A stretch of DNA of 46,712 nt from Prevotellaceae bacterium. Lineage in GTDB: Bacteria > Bacteroidota > Bacteroidia > Bacteroidales > Paludibacteraceae. The number at the start of each line of letters is the position of its first letter. Position 1 is the stretch's first letter. Positions 9,956-18,641 of the stretch are shown piece after piece. The stretch spans positions 1 through 46,712 of the forward strand of contig JAISVA010000023.1 in NCBI GenBank assembly GCA_031271815.1, read 5' to 3'. The notes under the pieces are model-generated. The model was not told the origin of the DNA and ran no database searches. It saw only the letters and a program-made list of their open reading frames with translations. The position numbers and the translations under genes are program-made.

Positions 9956-10390
9956 ATGTTACAACCTAAGAAGACAAAGTTCAGAAGACAGCAGAAAGGG
10001 CGTATGAAAGGTATCGCTCAAAGAGGTAATCAACTCGCATTTGGCTCATTTGGTATCAAATCATTGGAATCAAAATGGATCACCGGGCGACAAATAGAGG
10101 CTGCCCGTATCGCGGTAACACGTTATATGCAAAGACAAGGGCAAATCTGGATCAGAATATTTCCGGATAAGCCGATTACCAAAAAACCTGCTGAGGTACG
10201 TATGGGTAAAGGAAAGGGAGCACCCGAAGGATTTGTTGCCCCGATTACTCCCGGTAGAATAGTGATAGAAGTAGAAGGTGTACCTTTTGACATAGCAAAA
10301 GAGGCATTGCGCCTTGCCGCTCAAAAGCTCCCGATTACAACCAAGTTTGTTGTTAGACGAGATTATGACGCTCAAAATCAAAATGCATAA
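9956..10390 (+). CDS. rplP: 50S ribosomal protein L16
   Basis: L16 organises the A-site region of 23S rRNA. The 144-aa product begins [19 protein letters not shown] and has the conserved [40 protein letters not shown] and [13 protein letters not shown] segments. rpmC begins 3 nt after the stop codon. Confidence 0.98.
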   Translation: MLQPKKTKFRRQQKGRMKGIAQRGNQLAFGSFGIKSLESKWITGRQIEAARIAVTRYMQRQGQIWIRIFPDKPITKKPAEVRMGKGKGAPEGFVAPITPGRIVIEVEGVPFDIAKEALRLAAQKLPITTKFVVRRDYDAQNQNA

Positions 10391-10393
10391 TTT

Positions 10394-10600
10394 ATGAAAG
10401 TAGCAGAAATAAAAGAATTGACAAGTACAGAAATCGAAGAAAGATTGGCAGTCGAAACCGAGAATTTGTCTCGTATGAAATTAAACCATGCCATCTCTCC
10501 GTTGGATAATCCAATGCAGATTAAAGCTATTCGTAGAGGAATTGCACGCTTGAATACAGAATTGCGTCGTAGAGAATTGAATGAAACAATAACCAATTGA
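10394..10600 (+). CDS. rpmC: 50S ribosomal protein L29
   Basis: L29 sits beside L23 at the tunnel exit. This 68-aa helical-hairpin protein has the family pattern [20 protein letters not shown] and [20 protein letters not shown]. It is tightly packed between rplP (3 nt) and rpsQ (10 nt). Confidence 0.96.
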   Translation: MKVAEIKELTSTEIEERLAVETENLSRMKLNHAISPLDNPMQIKAIRRGIARLNTELRRRELNETITN

Positions 10601-10610
10601 GCTTGATAAA

Positions 10611-10862
10611 ATGAGAAACTTAAGAAAAGAAAGACAAGGGGTTGTTTTCAGCAATAAGATGGATAAAACCATTACCGTTGCCGTAAAATGGAAAGAAAAA
10701 CACCCTATTTATCAGAAATTCGTTAACAAGACGAAGAAATATCATGCTCACGACGAGAAAAACGATTGTAACATCGGCGACACCGTAAGAATTATGGAAA
10801 CCCGTCCGTTGAGCAAGACAAAGAGATGGAGATTAGTAGAAATAATCGAAAGAGCGAAGTAA
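10611..10862 (+). CDS. rpsQ: 30S ribosomal protein S17
   Basis: S17 is a primary 16S rRNA binder of OB fold. The 83-aa product contains [20 protein letters not shown], the [19 protein letters not shown] segment and the end [20 protein letters not shown]. rplN follows after a single nucleotide. Confidence 0.97.
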   Translation: MRNLRKERQGVVFSNKMDKTITVAVKWKEKHPIYQKFVNKTKKYHAHDEKNDCNIGDTVRIMETRPLSKTKRWRLVEIIERAK

Positions 10863-10863
10863 T

Positions 10864-11229
10864 ATGATACAACAAGAGTCAAGATTAGTTATAGCCGACA
10901 ATAGCGGCGGAAAGGAAGCACTGTGCATCCGAGTACTCGGAGGAACTGGCAAACGTTACGCCTCCGTAGGAGACGTGATCGTGGTAACGGTGAAAAATGT
11001 AATCCCTTCGAGCGATATGAAGAAGGGAACTGTTACCAAGGCGGTAGTTGTTCGTACCAAAAAGGAAATCAGACGGCAAGACGGTTCCTATATCCGTTTT
11101 GATGACAACGCCTGTGTTCTGTTGAACGCATCGGGAGAGATGAGAGCAAGCCGTATTTTCGGTCCGGTAGCCCGCGAGCTTCGCGCTACCAATATGAAGA
11201 TTGTTTCATTAGCTCCCGAAGTACTTTAA
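10864..11229 (+). CDS. rplN: 50S ribosomal protein L14
   Basis: L14 is located at the subunit interface. The 121-aa product begins [20 protein letters not shown] and ends with the conserved [25 protein letters not shown]-type segment ([11 protein letters not shown]). The length is normal. The following 98-nt gap is an AT-rich inverted repeat. Confidence 0.98.
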   Translation: MIQQESRLVIADNSGGKEALCIRVLGGTGKRYASVGDVIVVTVKNVIPSSDMKKGTVTKAVVVRTKKEIRRQDGSYIRFDDNACVLLNASGEMRASRIFGPVARELRATNMKIVSLAPEVL

Positions 11230-11235
11230 GTAATT

Positions 11236-11320
11236 AATAATGAAGAATTAATAATTAAGAATTATAAATTGAGCAACTGACAAAGCCAACTATTAATCAT
11301 TAATTATTAATTATTAATTA
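11236..11320. repeat. AT-rich inverted repeat in the rplN-rplX gap
   Basis: The left part is built of ATTAATAATGAAGAATTAAT-like units and the right part of ATTAATCATTAATTATTAAT-like units that are its approximate reverse complement. The TTATTAATTATTAATT string recurs in the gap at 14691-14772. Confidence 0.6.
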
Positions 11321-11327
11321 AACAAAA

Positions 11328-11648
11328 ATGAGTAAGTTACATATCAAAAAGGGAGATACCGTTTACGTTAATTCCGGTGTAGATAAAACAAAAACCGGAC
11401 GGGTGCTGGAAGTTCTTGTAAAAGACAAGCGCGCCATTGTAGAAGGTATTAATATGGTATCAAAGAGTACCAAACCCACTTCAAAAAATCCGCAGGGAGG
11501 AATTATAAAGAAAGAAGCGCCGATTAATATCTGCAAATTAAATCCGCTTGACCCGAAAACTGGTAAACCAACCCGTATCGGTCGCCGATTGAATGCAGAA
11601 GGAAAATTGGTACGTTACGCAAAAAAATCAGGGGAGGAAATTAAATAA
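11328..11648 (+). CDS. rplX: 50S ribosomal protein L24
   Basis: L24 is an assembly initiator of the 50S subunit. The 106-aa product opens with a KOW motif ([20 protein letters not shown], then TGRVLEV) and has the family segment [20 protein letters not shown]. Its stop codon overlaps the rplE start (TAATG). Confidence 0.97.
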   Translation: MSKLHIKKGDTVYVNSGVDKTKTGRVLEVLVKDKRAIVEGINMVSKSTKPTSKNPQGGIIKKEAPINICKLNPLDPKTGKPTRIGRRLNAEGKLVRYAKKSGEEIK

Positions 11649-12199
11649 TGAATACAGCCGGTCTTAAAAAAGAATACAAAGAACGCATCGTTCCGAACCT
11701 TATGAAGGAATTTGGCTACAAATCCGTCATGCAAGTTCCTGTCCTTGAAAAAATTGTAATCAATCAAGGATTAGGACAAGCTGTGGCAGATAAGAAAATC
11801 ATCGAAACTGCCATCAACGAGCTTACTACAATTGTCGGACAAAAAGCCGTAGCAACAATGTCTAAAAAAGACATTTCCAACTTCAAGTTGCGTAAAAAAA
11901 TGCCAATCGGAGTTCGCGTAACATTGCGTAGAGAAAAAATGTATGAATTTTTGGAAAGATTTGTACGTGTAGCTCTTCCGCGTATCCGTGACTTCAAAGG
12001 AATTGACTCAAAATTGGACGGAATGGGTAACTACACCGTCGGAATTCAAGAACAAATCATTTTTCCTGAAATAAATATCGATTCCATATCGAAATTATTG
12101 GGAATGAATATTACCTTTGTGACCTCTGCGAAAACAGATGAAGAAGGTTACGCATTATTGAAAGAATTCGGATTACCTTTTAAAAACATTAAAAGATAA
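11648..12199 (+). CDS. rplE: 50S ribosomal protein L5
   Basis: L5 binds 5S rRNA and contacts the P-site tRNA. The 183-aa product has the conserved [40 protein letters not shown], and near the end the [20 protein letters not shown]-like region ([20 protein letters not shown]). It overlaps rplX by one nucleotide and is 3 nt from rpsN. Confidence 0.98.
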   Translation: MNTAGLKKEYKERIVPNLMKEFGYKSVMQVPVLEKIVINQGLGQAVADKKIIETAINELTTIVGQKAVATMSKKDISNFKLRKKMPIGVRVTLRREKMYEFLERFVRVALPRIRDFKGIDSKLDGMGNYTVGIQEQIIFPEINIDSISKLLGMNITFVTSAKTDEEGYALLKEFGLPFKNIKR

Positions 12200-12202
12200 A
12201 AA

Positions 12203-12472
12203 ATGGCAAAAGAATCAATGAAAGCCCGCGAAGTAAAACGGGCAAAGCTTTGCGCCAAATACGCGGAAAAAAGAGCTAAACTCAAAGCAGAAGGAGATTA
12301 TGATGCTTTGCAGGCATTGCCTAAAAATGCCTCTCCGGTACGTTTGCACAACCGTTGCAAATTAACCGGGAGACCTAAAGGCTATATGCGCCAATTTGGT
12401 ATTTCACGTATTCAGTTCCGCGAAATGGCTTCAGCCGGTTTGATTCCGGGCGTTAAAAAAGCAAGCTGGTAA
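12203..12472 (+). CDS. rpsN: 30S ribosomal protein S14, zinc-free type
   Basis: S14 of the long 89-aa class that does not bind zinc: the CxxC pairs of the short type are absent. The signatures are [20 protein letters not shown] at the start and [20 protein letters not shown] near the end, finishing KKASW. It is followed by the third copy of the CCCCTAAATCCCC-type element. Confidence 0.97.
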   Translation: MAKESMKAREVKRAKLCAKYAEKRAKLKAEGDYDALQALPKNASPVRLHNRCKLTGRPKGYMRQFGISRIQFREMASAGLIPGVKKASW

Positions 12473-12605
12473 GAAGGCCCTTCTAAATCCTTCTCAAGAG
12501 GACTTAAGAGAACGCCAAGTGAGGCGTAGGCTGGAAAAGAGTAGTGTGTAAAGAATGAAAATATCTCTAAAATTCCCCCCTGAGGGGGATTTAGGGAGCT
12601 TTTTA
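12473..12605. repeat. CCCCTAAATCCCC-type inverted-repeat element, copy 3
   Basis: The left arm (AAGGCCCTTCTAAATCCTTC, then TCAAGAGGACTT, 12474-12505) pairs with the right arm (CCCCCCTGAGGGGGATTTAG, then GGAGCTTTTT, 12575-12604). An inner perfect hairpin of the right arm is CCCCC-TGA-GGGGG. It fills most of the rpsN-rpsH gap. Confidence 0.8.
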
Positions 12606-12645
12606 AATATTGTCTCGAAAGTCGAGATCAATTTAATTTATTATT

Positions 12646-13041
12646 ATGACAGATCCAATAGCAGATTATCTAACAAGAATGAGGAACGCCATCATGGCTA
12701 AACACCGCGTGTTGGAAGTTCCCGCTTCAAATTTGAAGAAAGAAATCACCAAGATATTGCTCGACAAAGGCTATATCTTGAACTACAAATTTGTAGAAGA
12801 TGGACCTCAAGGAACTATTAAAATAGCCTTGAAGTACGATCCCGTTAATAAAGTTAACGCGATCAAACGCCTGAGTAGAATTTCTACTCCCGGCTTACGT
12901 AAGTATGTTGGTTATAAAGACATGCCACAAGTGTTGAACGGACTCGGTATTGCCATTGTATCAACATCTAAAGGAGTGATGACGGATAAGGAAGCCCGCG
13001 ACTTGAAAGTGGGTGGAGAAGTATTGTGTTTTATCTATTAA
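12646..13041 (+). CDS. rpsH: 30S ribosomal protein S8
   Basis: S8 binds the central domain of 16S rRNA and is the spc operon autoregulator in E. coli. The 131-aa product starts [20 protein letters not shown] and ends with the conserved [20 protein letters not shown], then EVLCFIY. It is followed 16 nt later by rplF, which has a strong ribosome binding site. Confidence 0.98.
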   Translation: MTDPIADYLTRMRNAIMAKHRVLEVPASNLKKEITKILLDKGYILNYKFVEDGPQGTIKIALKYDPVNKVNAIKRLSRISTPGLRKYVGYKDMPQVLNGLGIAIVSTSKGVMTDKEARDLKVGGEVLCFIY

Positions 13042-13043
13042 CC

Positions 13044-13049
13044 AGGAGG
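13044..13049 (+). promoter_or_regulatory. Strong Shine-Dalgarno site of rplF
   Basis: AGGAGG, with 8 nt between it and the rplF ATG at 13058, placed just behind the rpsH stop codon. Confidence 0.75.
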
Positions 13050-13057
13050 AATTGTAA

Positions 13058-13612
13058 ATGTCAAGAATAGGAAAATTACCAATCAGTATTCCGGCTGGAG
13101 TTGCAGTTTCAATGAAAGATAACACAGTTACAGTGAAAGGACCGAAAGGAGAGCTTTCGCAAGATGTCAATCCGGAAATAAAAGTTGAAATAAAAGATGG
13201 AGAAATTACACTCACCCGTTCAAACGACGAAGGGCCTAATCGCTCAATGCATGGTTTGTACCGCTCATTGATCAATAATATGGTGATTGGCGTTTCTCAA
13301 GGATACAAGAAAGAATTGGAGTTGGTAGGGGTAGGTTATCGCGCTTCTAACCAGGGACAAGTGTTGGAATTTGCACTCGGTTTTACTCACAATATCTTTA
13401 TGCAATTGCCAAAAGAGATCAAAGTTGAAACAAAGAGCGAACGTAACCAGAATCCATTGGTGATCCTTGAAAGCTGCGATAAGCAACTAATCGGGCAAGT
13501 ATGTGCAAAGATCCGTTCTTTCCGCAAGCCTGAACCTTATAAAGGAAAAGGTATCAGGTTTGTAGGAGAACAAATTCGTAGAAAAGCCGGTAAGTCGGCA
13601 GGTGCTAAGTAA
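13058..13612 (+). CDS. rplF: 50S ribosomal protein L6
   Basis: L6 lies near the GTPase-associated centre. The 184-aa product begins SRIGKLPISIPAGVAVSMKD, has the central ELVGVGYRASNQGQVLEFAL, and the C-terminal signature RKPEPYKGKGIRFVGEQIRR, then KAGKSAGAK. It is preceded by one of the three strong Shine-Dalgarno sites in the superoperon. Confidence 0.98.
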   Translation: MSRIGKLPISIPAGVAVSMKDNTVTVKGPKGELSQDVNPEIKVEIKDGEITLTRSNDEGPNRSMHGLYRSLINNMVIGVSQGYKKELELVGVGYRASNQGQVLEFALGFTHNIFMQLPKEIKVETKSERNQNPLVILESCDKQLIGQVCAKIRSFRKPEPYKGKGIRFVGEQIRRKAGKSAGAK

Positions 13613-13633
13613 TTTACGTAAATCGGTATTATT

Positions 13634-13978
13634 ATGATTGAAAAAGTTCAAAGAAGACTCAAAATAAAGAAAAGCATACGCGGAAAAATCTCCGGATCGG
13701 CAGAAAGACCCCGTATGACTGTTTTCAGAAGCAACAAGCAAATTTATGTTCAATTGGTTGACGATTTGACCGGAAAAACATTGGCTGCTGCATCCTCTCT
13801 AAAATTGGAAGAAAAAGGAGCAAAGAAAGAAATTGCCGCAAAAGTAGGCGAAATTGTTGCAAAAAAAGCCCAGGAGGCAGGTATTACAGAAGTGGTATTT
13901 GACCGTAACGGTTTTTTGTATCACGGAAGAATCAAAGAATTGGCAGACGCTGCTCGTAAAGGCGGACTTAAATTTTAA
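13634..13978 (+). CDS. rplR: 50S ribosomal protein L18
   Basis: L18 binds 5S rRNA. The 114-aa product has [40 protein letters not shown] and the terminal [20 protein letters not shown], then ARKGGLKF. rpsE begins 5 nt after the stop codon. Confidence 0.98.
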   Translation: MIEKVQRRLKIKKSIRGKISGSAERPRMTVFRSNKQIYVQLVDDLTGKTLAAASSLKLEEKGAKKEIAAKVGEIVAKKAQEAGITEVVFDRNGFLYHGRIKELADAARKGGLKF

Positions 13979-13983
13979 GAATT

Positions 13984-14502
13984 ATGGCTGGAGAAAATAA
14001 TAAAGTAAAGACAACCAACGACTTGGAATTGAAAGATAGATTAGTTGCTATCAATCGTGTAACGAAAGTGACAAAAGGAGGTCGTGCATTTAGTTTTGCA
14101 GCTATAGTAGTTGTAGGCAATGAAGATGGAATCGTAGGATGGGGATTGGGAAAAGCAGGCGAGGTAACCGCAGCGATCGCTAAAGGTGTCGAAGCCGCTA
14201 AGAAAAACCTCGTAAAAGTTCCCGTACTGAAAGGAACCATTCCGCACGAACAAATCGCCAGATTCGGAGGAGCTGAAGTATTCTTGAAACCCGCTTCCCA
14301 CGGAACCGGGGTAAAAGCAGGGGGCGCAATGCGCGCAGTATTGGAAAGTGTCGGTATAACAGACGTGTTGGCAAAATCAAAAGGTTCGTCCAATCCGCAC
14401 AACCTCGTGAAAGCTACAATCGAAGCATTGAGCGAGTTGAGAGATGCTTATACCGTAGCGCAAAATCGCGGCGTATCAATGGAAAAAGTGTTTAAAGGAT
14501 AA
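13984..14502 (+). CDS. rpsE: 30S ribosomal protein S5
   Basis: S5 contributes to decoding fidelity and the mRNA entry pore. The 172-aa product has the double-stranded-RNA-binding motif [20 protein letters not shown], the [20 protein letters not shown] segment, and the C-terminal fold with [20 protein letters not shown]. rpmD follows after 11 nt. Confidence 0.98.
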   Translation: MAGENNKVKTTNDLELKDRLVAINRVTKVTKGGRAFSFAAIVVVGNEDGIVGWGLGKAGEVTAAIAKGVEAAKKNLVKVPVLKGTIPHEQIARFGGAEVFLKPASHGTGVKAGGAMRAVLESVGITDVLAKSKGSSNPHNLVKATIEALSELRDAYTVAQNRGVSMEKVFKG

Positions 14503-14504
14503 TT

Positions 14505-14509
14505 GGAGG
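14505..14509 (+). promoter_or_regulatory. Shine-Dalgarno site of rpmD
   Basis: GGAGG (within TTGGAGGAGATATG) with 4 nt to the ATG at 14514. It helps fix the start of a gene that is easily missed because of its size. Confidence 0.7.
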
Positions 14510-14513
14510 AGAT

Positions 14514-14690
14514 ATGGCTACAATAAAAATCAAACAGGTAAGAAGTAAAATCGGATGCCCTAAAAGACAAAAATTGACTTTGGAAGCATTAGGATTGAGA
14601 AAGCTAAACTCGGTTGTGGAACATGAAGCTACTCCTCAAATCTTGGGAATGGTCGAAGCGGTTAAACACCTCGTTAGTGTAGAAAAATAA
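14514..14690 (+). CDS. rpmD: 50S ribosomal protein L30
   Basis: L30 is a small 50S protein. Translation of this short frame gives 58 residues beginning MATIKIKQVRSKIGCPKRQK and ending EAVKHLVSVEK, with the family pattern of a first strand, a KxxxL-TLEALGLRKLN helix and the EHEATPQILGMVEAVKHL helix. It lies between rpsE and rplO, the standard spc-operon position, and has its own Shine-Dalgarno site. It is close to the usual 59 aa. Confidence 0.95.
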   Translation: MATIKIKQVRSKIGCPKRQKLTLEALGLRKLNSVVEHEATPQILGMVEAVKHLVSVEK

Positions 14691-14772
14691 TTGAGAATTG
14701 AGAATTGAGAATGTATATTCCAAATCTCCTTACTGATTATTAATTATTAATTTTAAATTATTAATTAAAGAA
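14691..14772. repeat. AT-rich direct and inverted repeats in the rpmD-rplO gap
   Basis: Three tandem TTGAGAA units (TTGAGAATTGAGAATTGAGA) start the gap, and ATTATTAATTATTAATTTTA-like units end it. The latter resemble the right arm of the gap at 11236-11320. Confidence 0.55.
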
Positions 14773-15219
14773 ATGAATTTATCAAATTTAAAACCGGCAG
14801 CGGGGTCAACCAAAACCAGAAAGAGAATTGGACGTGGATCGGGATCAGGTATGGGCGGTACCTCTACAAGAGGTCATAAAGGAGCTAAATCCCGTTCCGG
14901 ATATTCAAAAAAAATTGGATTTGAAGGAGGACAAATGCCTTTACAACGACGTATCCCTAAGTTCGGATTCAAAAATGTAAACAGAGTAGAATACAAGGCA
15001 ATCAATATTGACGTACTTCAACAAATTGCTGAAACAAAAAAAGTAGATGCAATAGATATGAATGTATTGGCAGAAGCCGGATTTGTATCGGGAAAAGATC
15101 TTGTAAAGATTTTGGGTAATGGTTCAATCTCTGCAAAATTGACCGTATCGGCTCATGCATTTTCTAAATCAGCAAAAGCAGCTATCGAAGCTGTAGGAGG
15201 AAACATCGTAATATTATAA
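14773..15219 (+). CDS. rplO: 50S ribosomal protein L15
   Basis: L15 is a late-assembly 50S protein. The 148-aa product begins MNLSNLKPAAGSTKTRKRIG and has the Gly-rich signature RGSGSGMGGTSTRGHKGAKS and GGQMPLQRRIPKFGFKN. The C-terminal domain ends in AIEAVGGNIVIL. secY follows after 3 nt. Confidence 0.98.
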   Translation: MNLSNLKPAAGSTKTRKRIGRGSGSGMGGTSTRGHKGAKSRSGYSKKIGFEGGQMPLQRRIPKFGFKNVNRVEYKAINIDVLQQIAETKKVDAIDMNVLAEAGFVSGKDLVKILGNGSISAKLTVSAHAFSKSAKAAIEAVGGNIVIL

Positions 15220-15222
15220 AAA

Positions 15223-16563
15223 ATGAAAGCAGTTGAAACAATTAAAAATATCTGGAAAATCGAGGACCTAAGGAATCGAATAGGTATTACCCTTTTATTT
15301 GTTTTGATATACCGTTTCGGTTCGTTCATAGTGCTTCCGGGTGTTAACCCGCAGGCATTAGGCGAATTGAAAGATCAGACAAGTGAAGGTTTAATGGCAC
15401 TCCTGGATATGTTTTCAGGAGGAGCATTCTCCAATGCATCCATTTTTGCATTAGGGATTATGCCTTACATTTCAGCCTCAATTGTGATCCAGTTGTTGTC
15501 GATTGCAGTTCCCTCTTTCCAAAAAATGCAAAAGGAAGGTGAAAGCGGAAGAAAGAAAATCACTCAATATACCCGTTATCTTACAGTATTGATTTTGTTA
15601 TTCCAAGGTCCTTCTTATTTGATAAACCTTTCACTGCAAATGAGCGGAGCAATGCCTACGGATTTGTGGTTTACGATTTCGTCAACCATTATACTTTGCG
15701 GAGGTAGTATGTTTGTTATGTGGTTAGGAGAACGCATCACAGACAAAGGTATTGGAAATGGTATTTCATTCATCATTATGGTGGGTATTATAGCTCGTTT
15801 CCCTGCTGCTATCATTCAGGAATTTACGTTATCTCTTACCGGCGGTGGCGGCGGTTTAATTAAATTCTTGCTGGAGATTATTTTCTTGGTGGTTGTTATT
15901 GCTGCAGCAGTTATGTTGGTGCAAGGCGTTCGCAAGGTGCCTGTACAATACGCTAAGAAAATGGTTGGAAACAAGCAGGCAGGAGGTGTTCGTCAGTATA
16001 TTCCATTAAAAGTAAATGCTTCGGGTGTTATGCCGATCATTTTTGCTCAGGCAATTATGTTTATTCCGCTAACTGTTGCTCCGATGATTTCAGGAGGCGA
16101 TGGTCAACCGGGGAAAATATTAAGCGCATTTATGGATAACAACGGATTTTGGTATAGCTTGGTTTTTGCTTTATTGATTATTGCATTTACCTATTTCTAT
16201 ACTGCTATCACAATCAATCCGACCCAGATGGCAGAAGATATGAAACGCAATGGAGGTTTTATTCCCGGAATAAAACCCGGAAAACCGACTGCAGAATACA
16301 TTGATTTGATTATGTCACGCATAACATTCCCCGGATCTCTGTTTTTAGCAGCAATAGCAGTATTGCCGGCAATAGTTTCTTCGGATGCAGCTTTTAAAAT
16401 GAATATGCAATTTGCTCAGTTCTTTGGAGGAACTTCTTTGCTGATTCTTGTAGGAGTTGTATTGGATACGTTACAACAGGTGGAAAGCCATTTGTTAATG
16501 CGCCATTATGATGGTCTGTTAAAATCGGGACGAATCAGAGGACGTTCGGGAGTGATCAATTAG
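15223..16563 (+). CDS. secY: Preprotein translocase subunit SecY
   Basis: The channel-forming subunit of the Sec translocon in the inner membrane. The 446-aa product has about ten predicted transmembrane helices, the early segment LLFVLIYRFGSFIVLPGVNP, the plug-region GGAFSNASIFALGIMPYISA and the cytoplasmic loop with RKVPVQYAKKMVGNKQAGGV. It exports the signal-peptide proteins listed in the secretion cluster later in this window. It is 8 nt ahead of map. Confidence 0.98.
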   Translation: MKAVETIKNIWKIEDLRNRIGITLLFVLIYRFGSFIVLPGVNPQALGELKDQTSEGLMALLDMFSGGAFSNASIFALGIMPYISASIVIQLLSIAVPSFQKMQKEGESGRKKITQYTRYLTVLILLFQGPSYLINLSLQMSGAMPTDLWFTISSTIILCGGSMFVMWLGERITDKGIGNGISFIIMVGIIARFPAAIIQEFTLSLTGGGGGLIKFLLEIIFLVVVIAAAVMLVQGVRKVPVQYAKKMVGNKQAGGVRQYIPLKVNASGVMPIIFAQAIMFIPLTVAPMISGGDGQPGKILSAFMDNNGFWYSLVFALLIIAFTYFYTAITINPTQMAEDMKRNGGFIPGIKPGKPTAEYIDLIMSRITFPGSLFLAAIAVLPAIVSSDAAFKMNMQFAQFFGGTSLLILVGVVLDTLQQVESHLLMRHYDGLLKSGRIRGRSGVIN

Positions 16564-16570
16564 TTGAGAG

Positions 16571-17350
16571 ATGATATATTTAAAAACTGATGAAGAGGTA
16601 GAGTTGATGCGAATCAGCAACTTGCTTGTATCACGCACATTAGCCGAAGTAGCAAAAAATATCAAGCCGGGTGTTCAGACAATTCGGTTGGATAAAATTG
16701 CAGAAGCTTTTATCAGAGACCACGGAGCAGTTCCAACCTTTTTAGGTTATGAAGGTTTTCCCAATTCTCTTTGTATATCGGTAAACGACCAGGTGGTACA
16801 TGGAATCCCGTCTGATTATGAACTAAAAGAGGGGGACATTGTTTCAGTTGATTGCGGAGCGGAAAAAGACGGATTTCACGGCGACTCATGCTACACGTTT
16901 TGTGTGGGAGAAGTAGATGAAGAGGTTAAAAAACTGCTCAGAACAACTAAAGAATCTTTATACGAAGGTATAAAGAATGCAGTAGAAGGAAAAAGGGTAG
17001 GGGACGTCAGCTATGCGATCCAATCCTATTGCGAAAACAGAGGATACTCGGTGGTGCGTAATATGGTAGGACATGGAATCGGGCGCGAAATGCACGAAGA
17101 TCCTGAAGTCCCTAATTTCGGTAAAAGAGGAAACGGACCCAAATTAAAATCGGGAATGGCAATCGCCATCGAACCGATGATAAACATGGGGAAGCACGAA
17201 ATCTACATCGAAAGAGACGGCTGGACAGCAAAAACCCGCGATAGAAAACCATCGGCGCATTTTGAGCATACGGTGGTTATCAGGAAAGGTCAAGCAGATA
17301 TATTATCGACTTTTGAATATATAGAACAAATAACAGGAAACGCAATTTAA
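16571..17350 (+). CDS. map: Methionine aminopeptidase, type I
   Basis: It removes the initiator Met from nascent proteins. The 259-aa product carries the metal ligands in [18 protein letters not shown] (two Asp), [12 protein letters not shown] (His), AIEPMINMG (Glu) and AHFEHTVVI (Glu). The N-terminal start [20 protein letters not shown] is typical of type I. The secY-map-infA order is common among bacteria. Confidence 0.97.
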   Translation: MIYLKTDEEVELMRISNLLVSRTLAEVAKNIKPGVQTIRLDKIAEAFIRDHGAVPTFLGYEGFPNSLCISVNDQVVHGIPSDYELKEGDIVSVDCGAEKDGFHGDSCYTFCVGEVDEEVKKLLRTTKESLYEGIKNAVEGKRVGDVSYAIQSYCENRGYSVVRNMVGHGIGREMHEDPEVPNFGKRGNGPKLKSGMAIAIEPMINMGKHEIYIERDGWTAKTRDRKPSAHFEHTVVIRKGQADILSTFEYIEQITGNAI

Positions 17351-17357
17351 AAGCATT

Positions 17358-17576
17358 ATGGCTAAACAGGCTGCTATCGAACAGGACGGAACAATAGTAG
17401 AAGCATTGTCAAATGCAATGTTTCGGGTTGAATTGGAAAACGGGCACGAGATTACGGCTCACATTTCAGGTAAAATGCGTATGCACTACATCAAGATTTT
17501 ACCTGGAGATAAAGTAAGAGTTGAAATGTCGCCCTACGATTTGACAAAAGGACGAATTGCTTTTAGATACAAGTAG
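17358..17576 (+). CDS. infA: Translation initiation factor IF-1
   Basis: IF-1 occupies the A site during initiation. The 72-aa product is a single OB fold, with the signature [40 protein letters not shown] and [18 protein letters not shown]. The length is exactly that expected. The following gap of 107 nt contains inverted repeats. Confidence 0.98.
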   Translation: MAKQAAIEQDGTIVEALSNAMFRVELENGHEITAHISGKMRMHYIKILPGDKVRVEMSPYDLTKGRIAFRYK

Positions 17577-17579
17577 GCG

Positions 17580-17672
17580 AGTAATAGGTAAACAAGTAAA
17601 CGAGAGGTTACTTGTTTGCGCTGATGAAATTTTGTTTACTCGTTTACTAAAAATCTCGTTTACTAAAATAAA
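17580..17672. repeat. GTAAACGAG/CTCGTTTAC inverted repeat in the infA-rpmJ gap
   Basis: GTAAACAAGTAAACGAG at the left is answered by TTTACTCGTTTAC and CTCGTTTAC at the right. A relative made of the same words lies at 32946-33033 before smpB. Confidence 0.65.
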
Positions 17673-17683
17673 AAAATAAAAAT

Positions 17684-17800
17684 ATGAAAGTAAGAGCATC
17701 ATTGAAAAAACGTACTCCCGATTGTAAAATCGTGAGAAGAAAAGGACGTTTGTACGTTATTAATAAGAAAAATCCGAAGTATAAACAACGTCAGGGGTAA
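17684..17800 (+). CDS. rpmJ: 50S ribosomal protein L36, zinc-free type
   Basis: L36 is the smallest 50S protein. This 38-aa frame reads [20 protein letters not shown] and ends NPKYKQRQG. In zinc-binding L36 the ligands are three Cys and one His; here only one Cys remains (C14), the others being replaced by Thr, Asn and Tyr, so zinc cannot be bound. It lies between infA and rpsM, as expected. Confidence 0.96.
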   Translation: MKVRASLKKRTPDCKIVRRKGRLYVINKKNPKYKQRQG

Positions 17801-17806
17801 TTTTAT

Positions 17807-17814
17807 TATTTTTG
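17807..17814 (+). promoter_or_regulatory. Possible -7 box ahead of rpsM
   Basis: TATTTTTG fits TAnnTTTG and lies 14 nt before the rpsM start. No good TTTG was found at the proper distance upstream, so an internal promoter for the alpha-operon part is only a possibility. Confidence 0.3.
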
Positions 17815-17828
17815 CAAAAAATTAGTTT

Positions 17829-18209
17829 ATGGCAATAAGAATAGTCGGTGTAGATTTACCGCAAAATAAAAGAGGCGAAATAGGTTTGACTTACATCTAC
17901 GGTATCGGTCGTAGCAGTGCAATTAAAATCTTAGCAGAAGCAGGTGTTGACAAAGACATCAAAGTAAAGGATTGGACAGATGATCAGGCGAGCAAGATTC
18001 GTGAAATTATCGGTGCAACTTACAAAGTAGAAGGAGATCTTCGTTCGGAAGTTCAACTGAACATCAAACGTTTGATGGATATTGGTTGTTATAGAGGTAT
18101 TCGTCATCGTCTCGGATTACCGTTGCGCGGACAAAGCACCAAAAATAACGCACGTACCCGTAAAGGAAGAAAGAAAACCGTTGCTAACAAGAAAAAAGCA
18201 ACTAAGTAA
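17829..18209 (+). CDS. rpsM: 30S ribosomal protein S13
   Basis: S13 forms bridges between the subunits from the 30S head. The 126-aa product has [20 protein letters not shown], the helix-two-turn-helix region and the C-terminal signature [20 protein letters not shown] with [12 protein letters not shown]. It is the first gene of the alpha-operon part. Confidence 0.98.
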   Translation: MAIRIVGVDLPQNKRGEIGLTYIYGIGRSSAIKILAEAGVDKDIKVKDWTDDQASKIREIIGATYKVEGDLRSEVQLNIKRLMDIGCYRGIRHRLGLPLRGQSTKNNARTRKGRKKTVANKKKATK

Positions 18210-18226
18210 TTAATTTATAGATAATC

Positions 18227-18616
18227 ATGGCAAAAAAAGCAGTAGCAACAAAAAAAAGAGTAGTAAAAGTTGACGCAAACGGACAACTGCACGTACACTC
18301 TTCTTTTAACAATATCATTGTTACGTTGGCAAATTCCGAAGGACAGGTAATTTCCTGGTCTTCAGCCGGAAAGATGGGGTTCAGAGGTTCTAAAAAGAAC
18401 ACTCCGTATGCCGCTCAGATGGCCGCTCAGGATTGCGCTAAAATAGCATTTGATCTTGGTTTAAGAAAAGTAAAAGCATTCGTAAAAGGTCCCGGAAATG
18501 GTCGTGAATCAGCTATCAGAACCATACACGGTGCAGGTATCGAAGTCACAGAGATCATAGACGTAACGCCACTACCACACAATGGTTGCCGACCACCTAA
18601 AAGACGTAGAGTTTAA
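18227..18616 (+). CDS. rpsK: 30S ribosomal protein S11
   Basis: S11 lies on the 30S platform near the E site. The 129-aa product has [59 protein letters not shown] and the conserved end [12 protein letters not shown]. It follows rpsM after 17 nt. Confidence 0.98.
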   Translation: MAKKAVATKKRVVKVDANGQLHVHSSFNNIIVTLANSEGQVISWSSAGKMGFRGSKKNTPYAAQMAAQDCAKIAFDLGLRKVKAFVKGPGNGRESAIRTIHGAGIEVTEIIDVTPLPHNGCRPPKRRRV

Positions 18617-18641
18617 TAATTGACTAACATCACTAAAAGAA

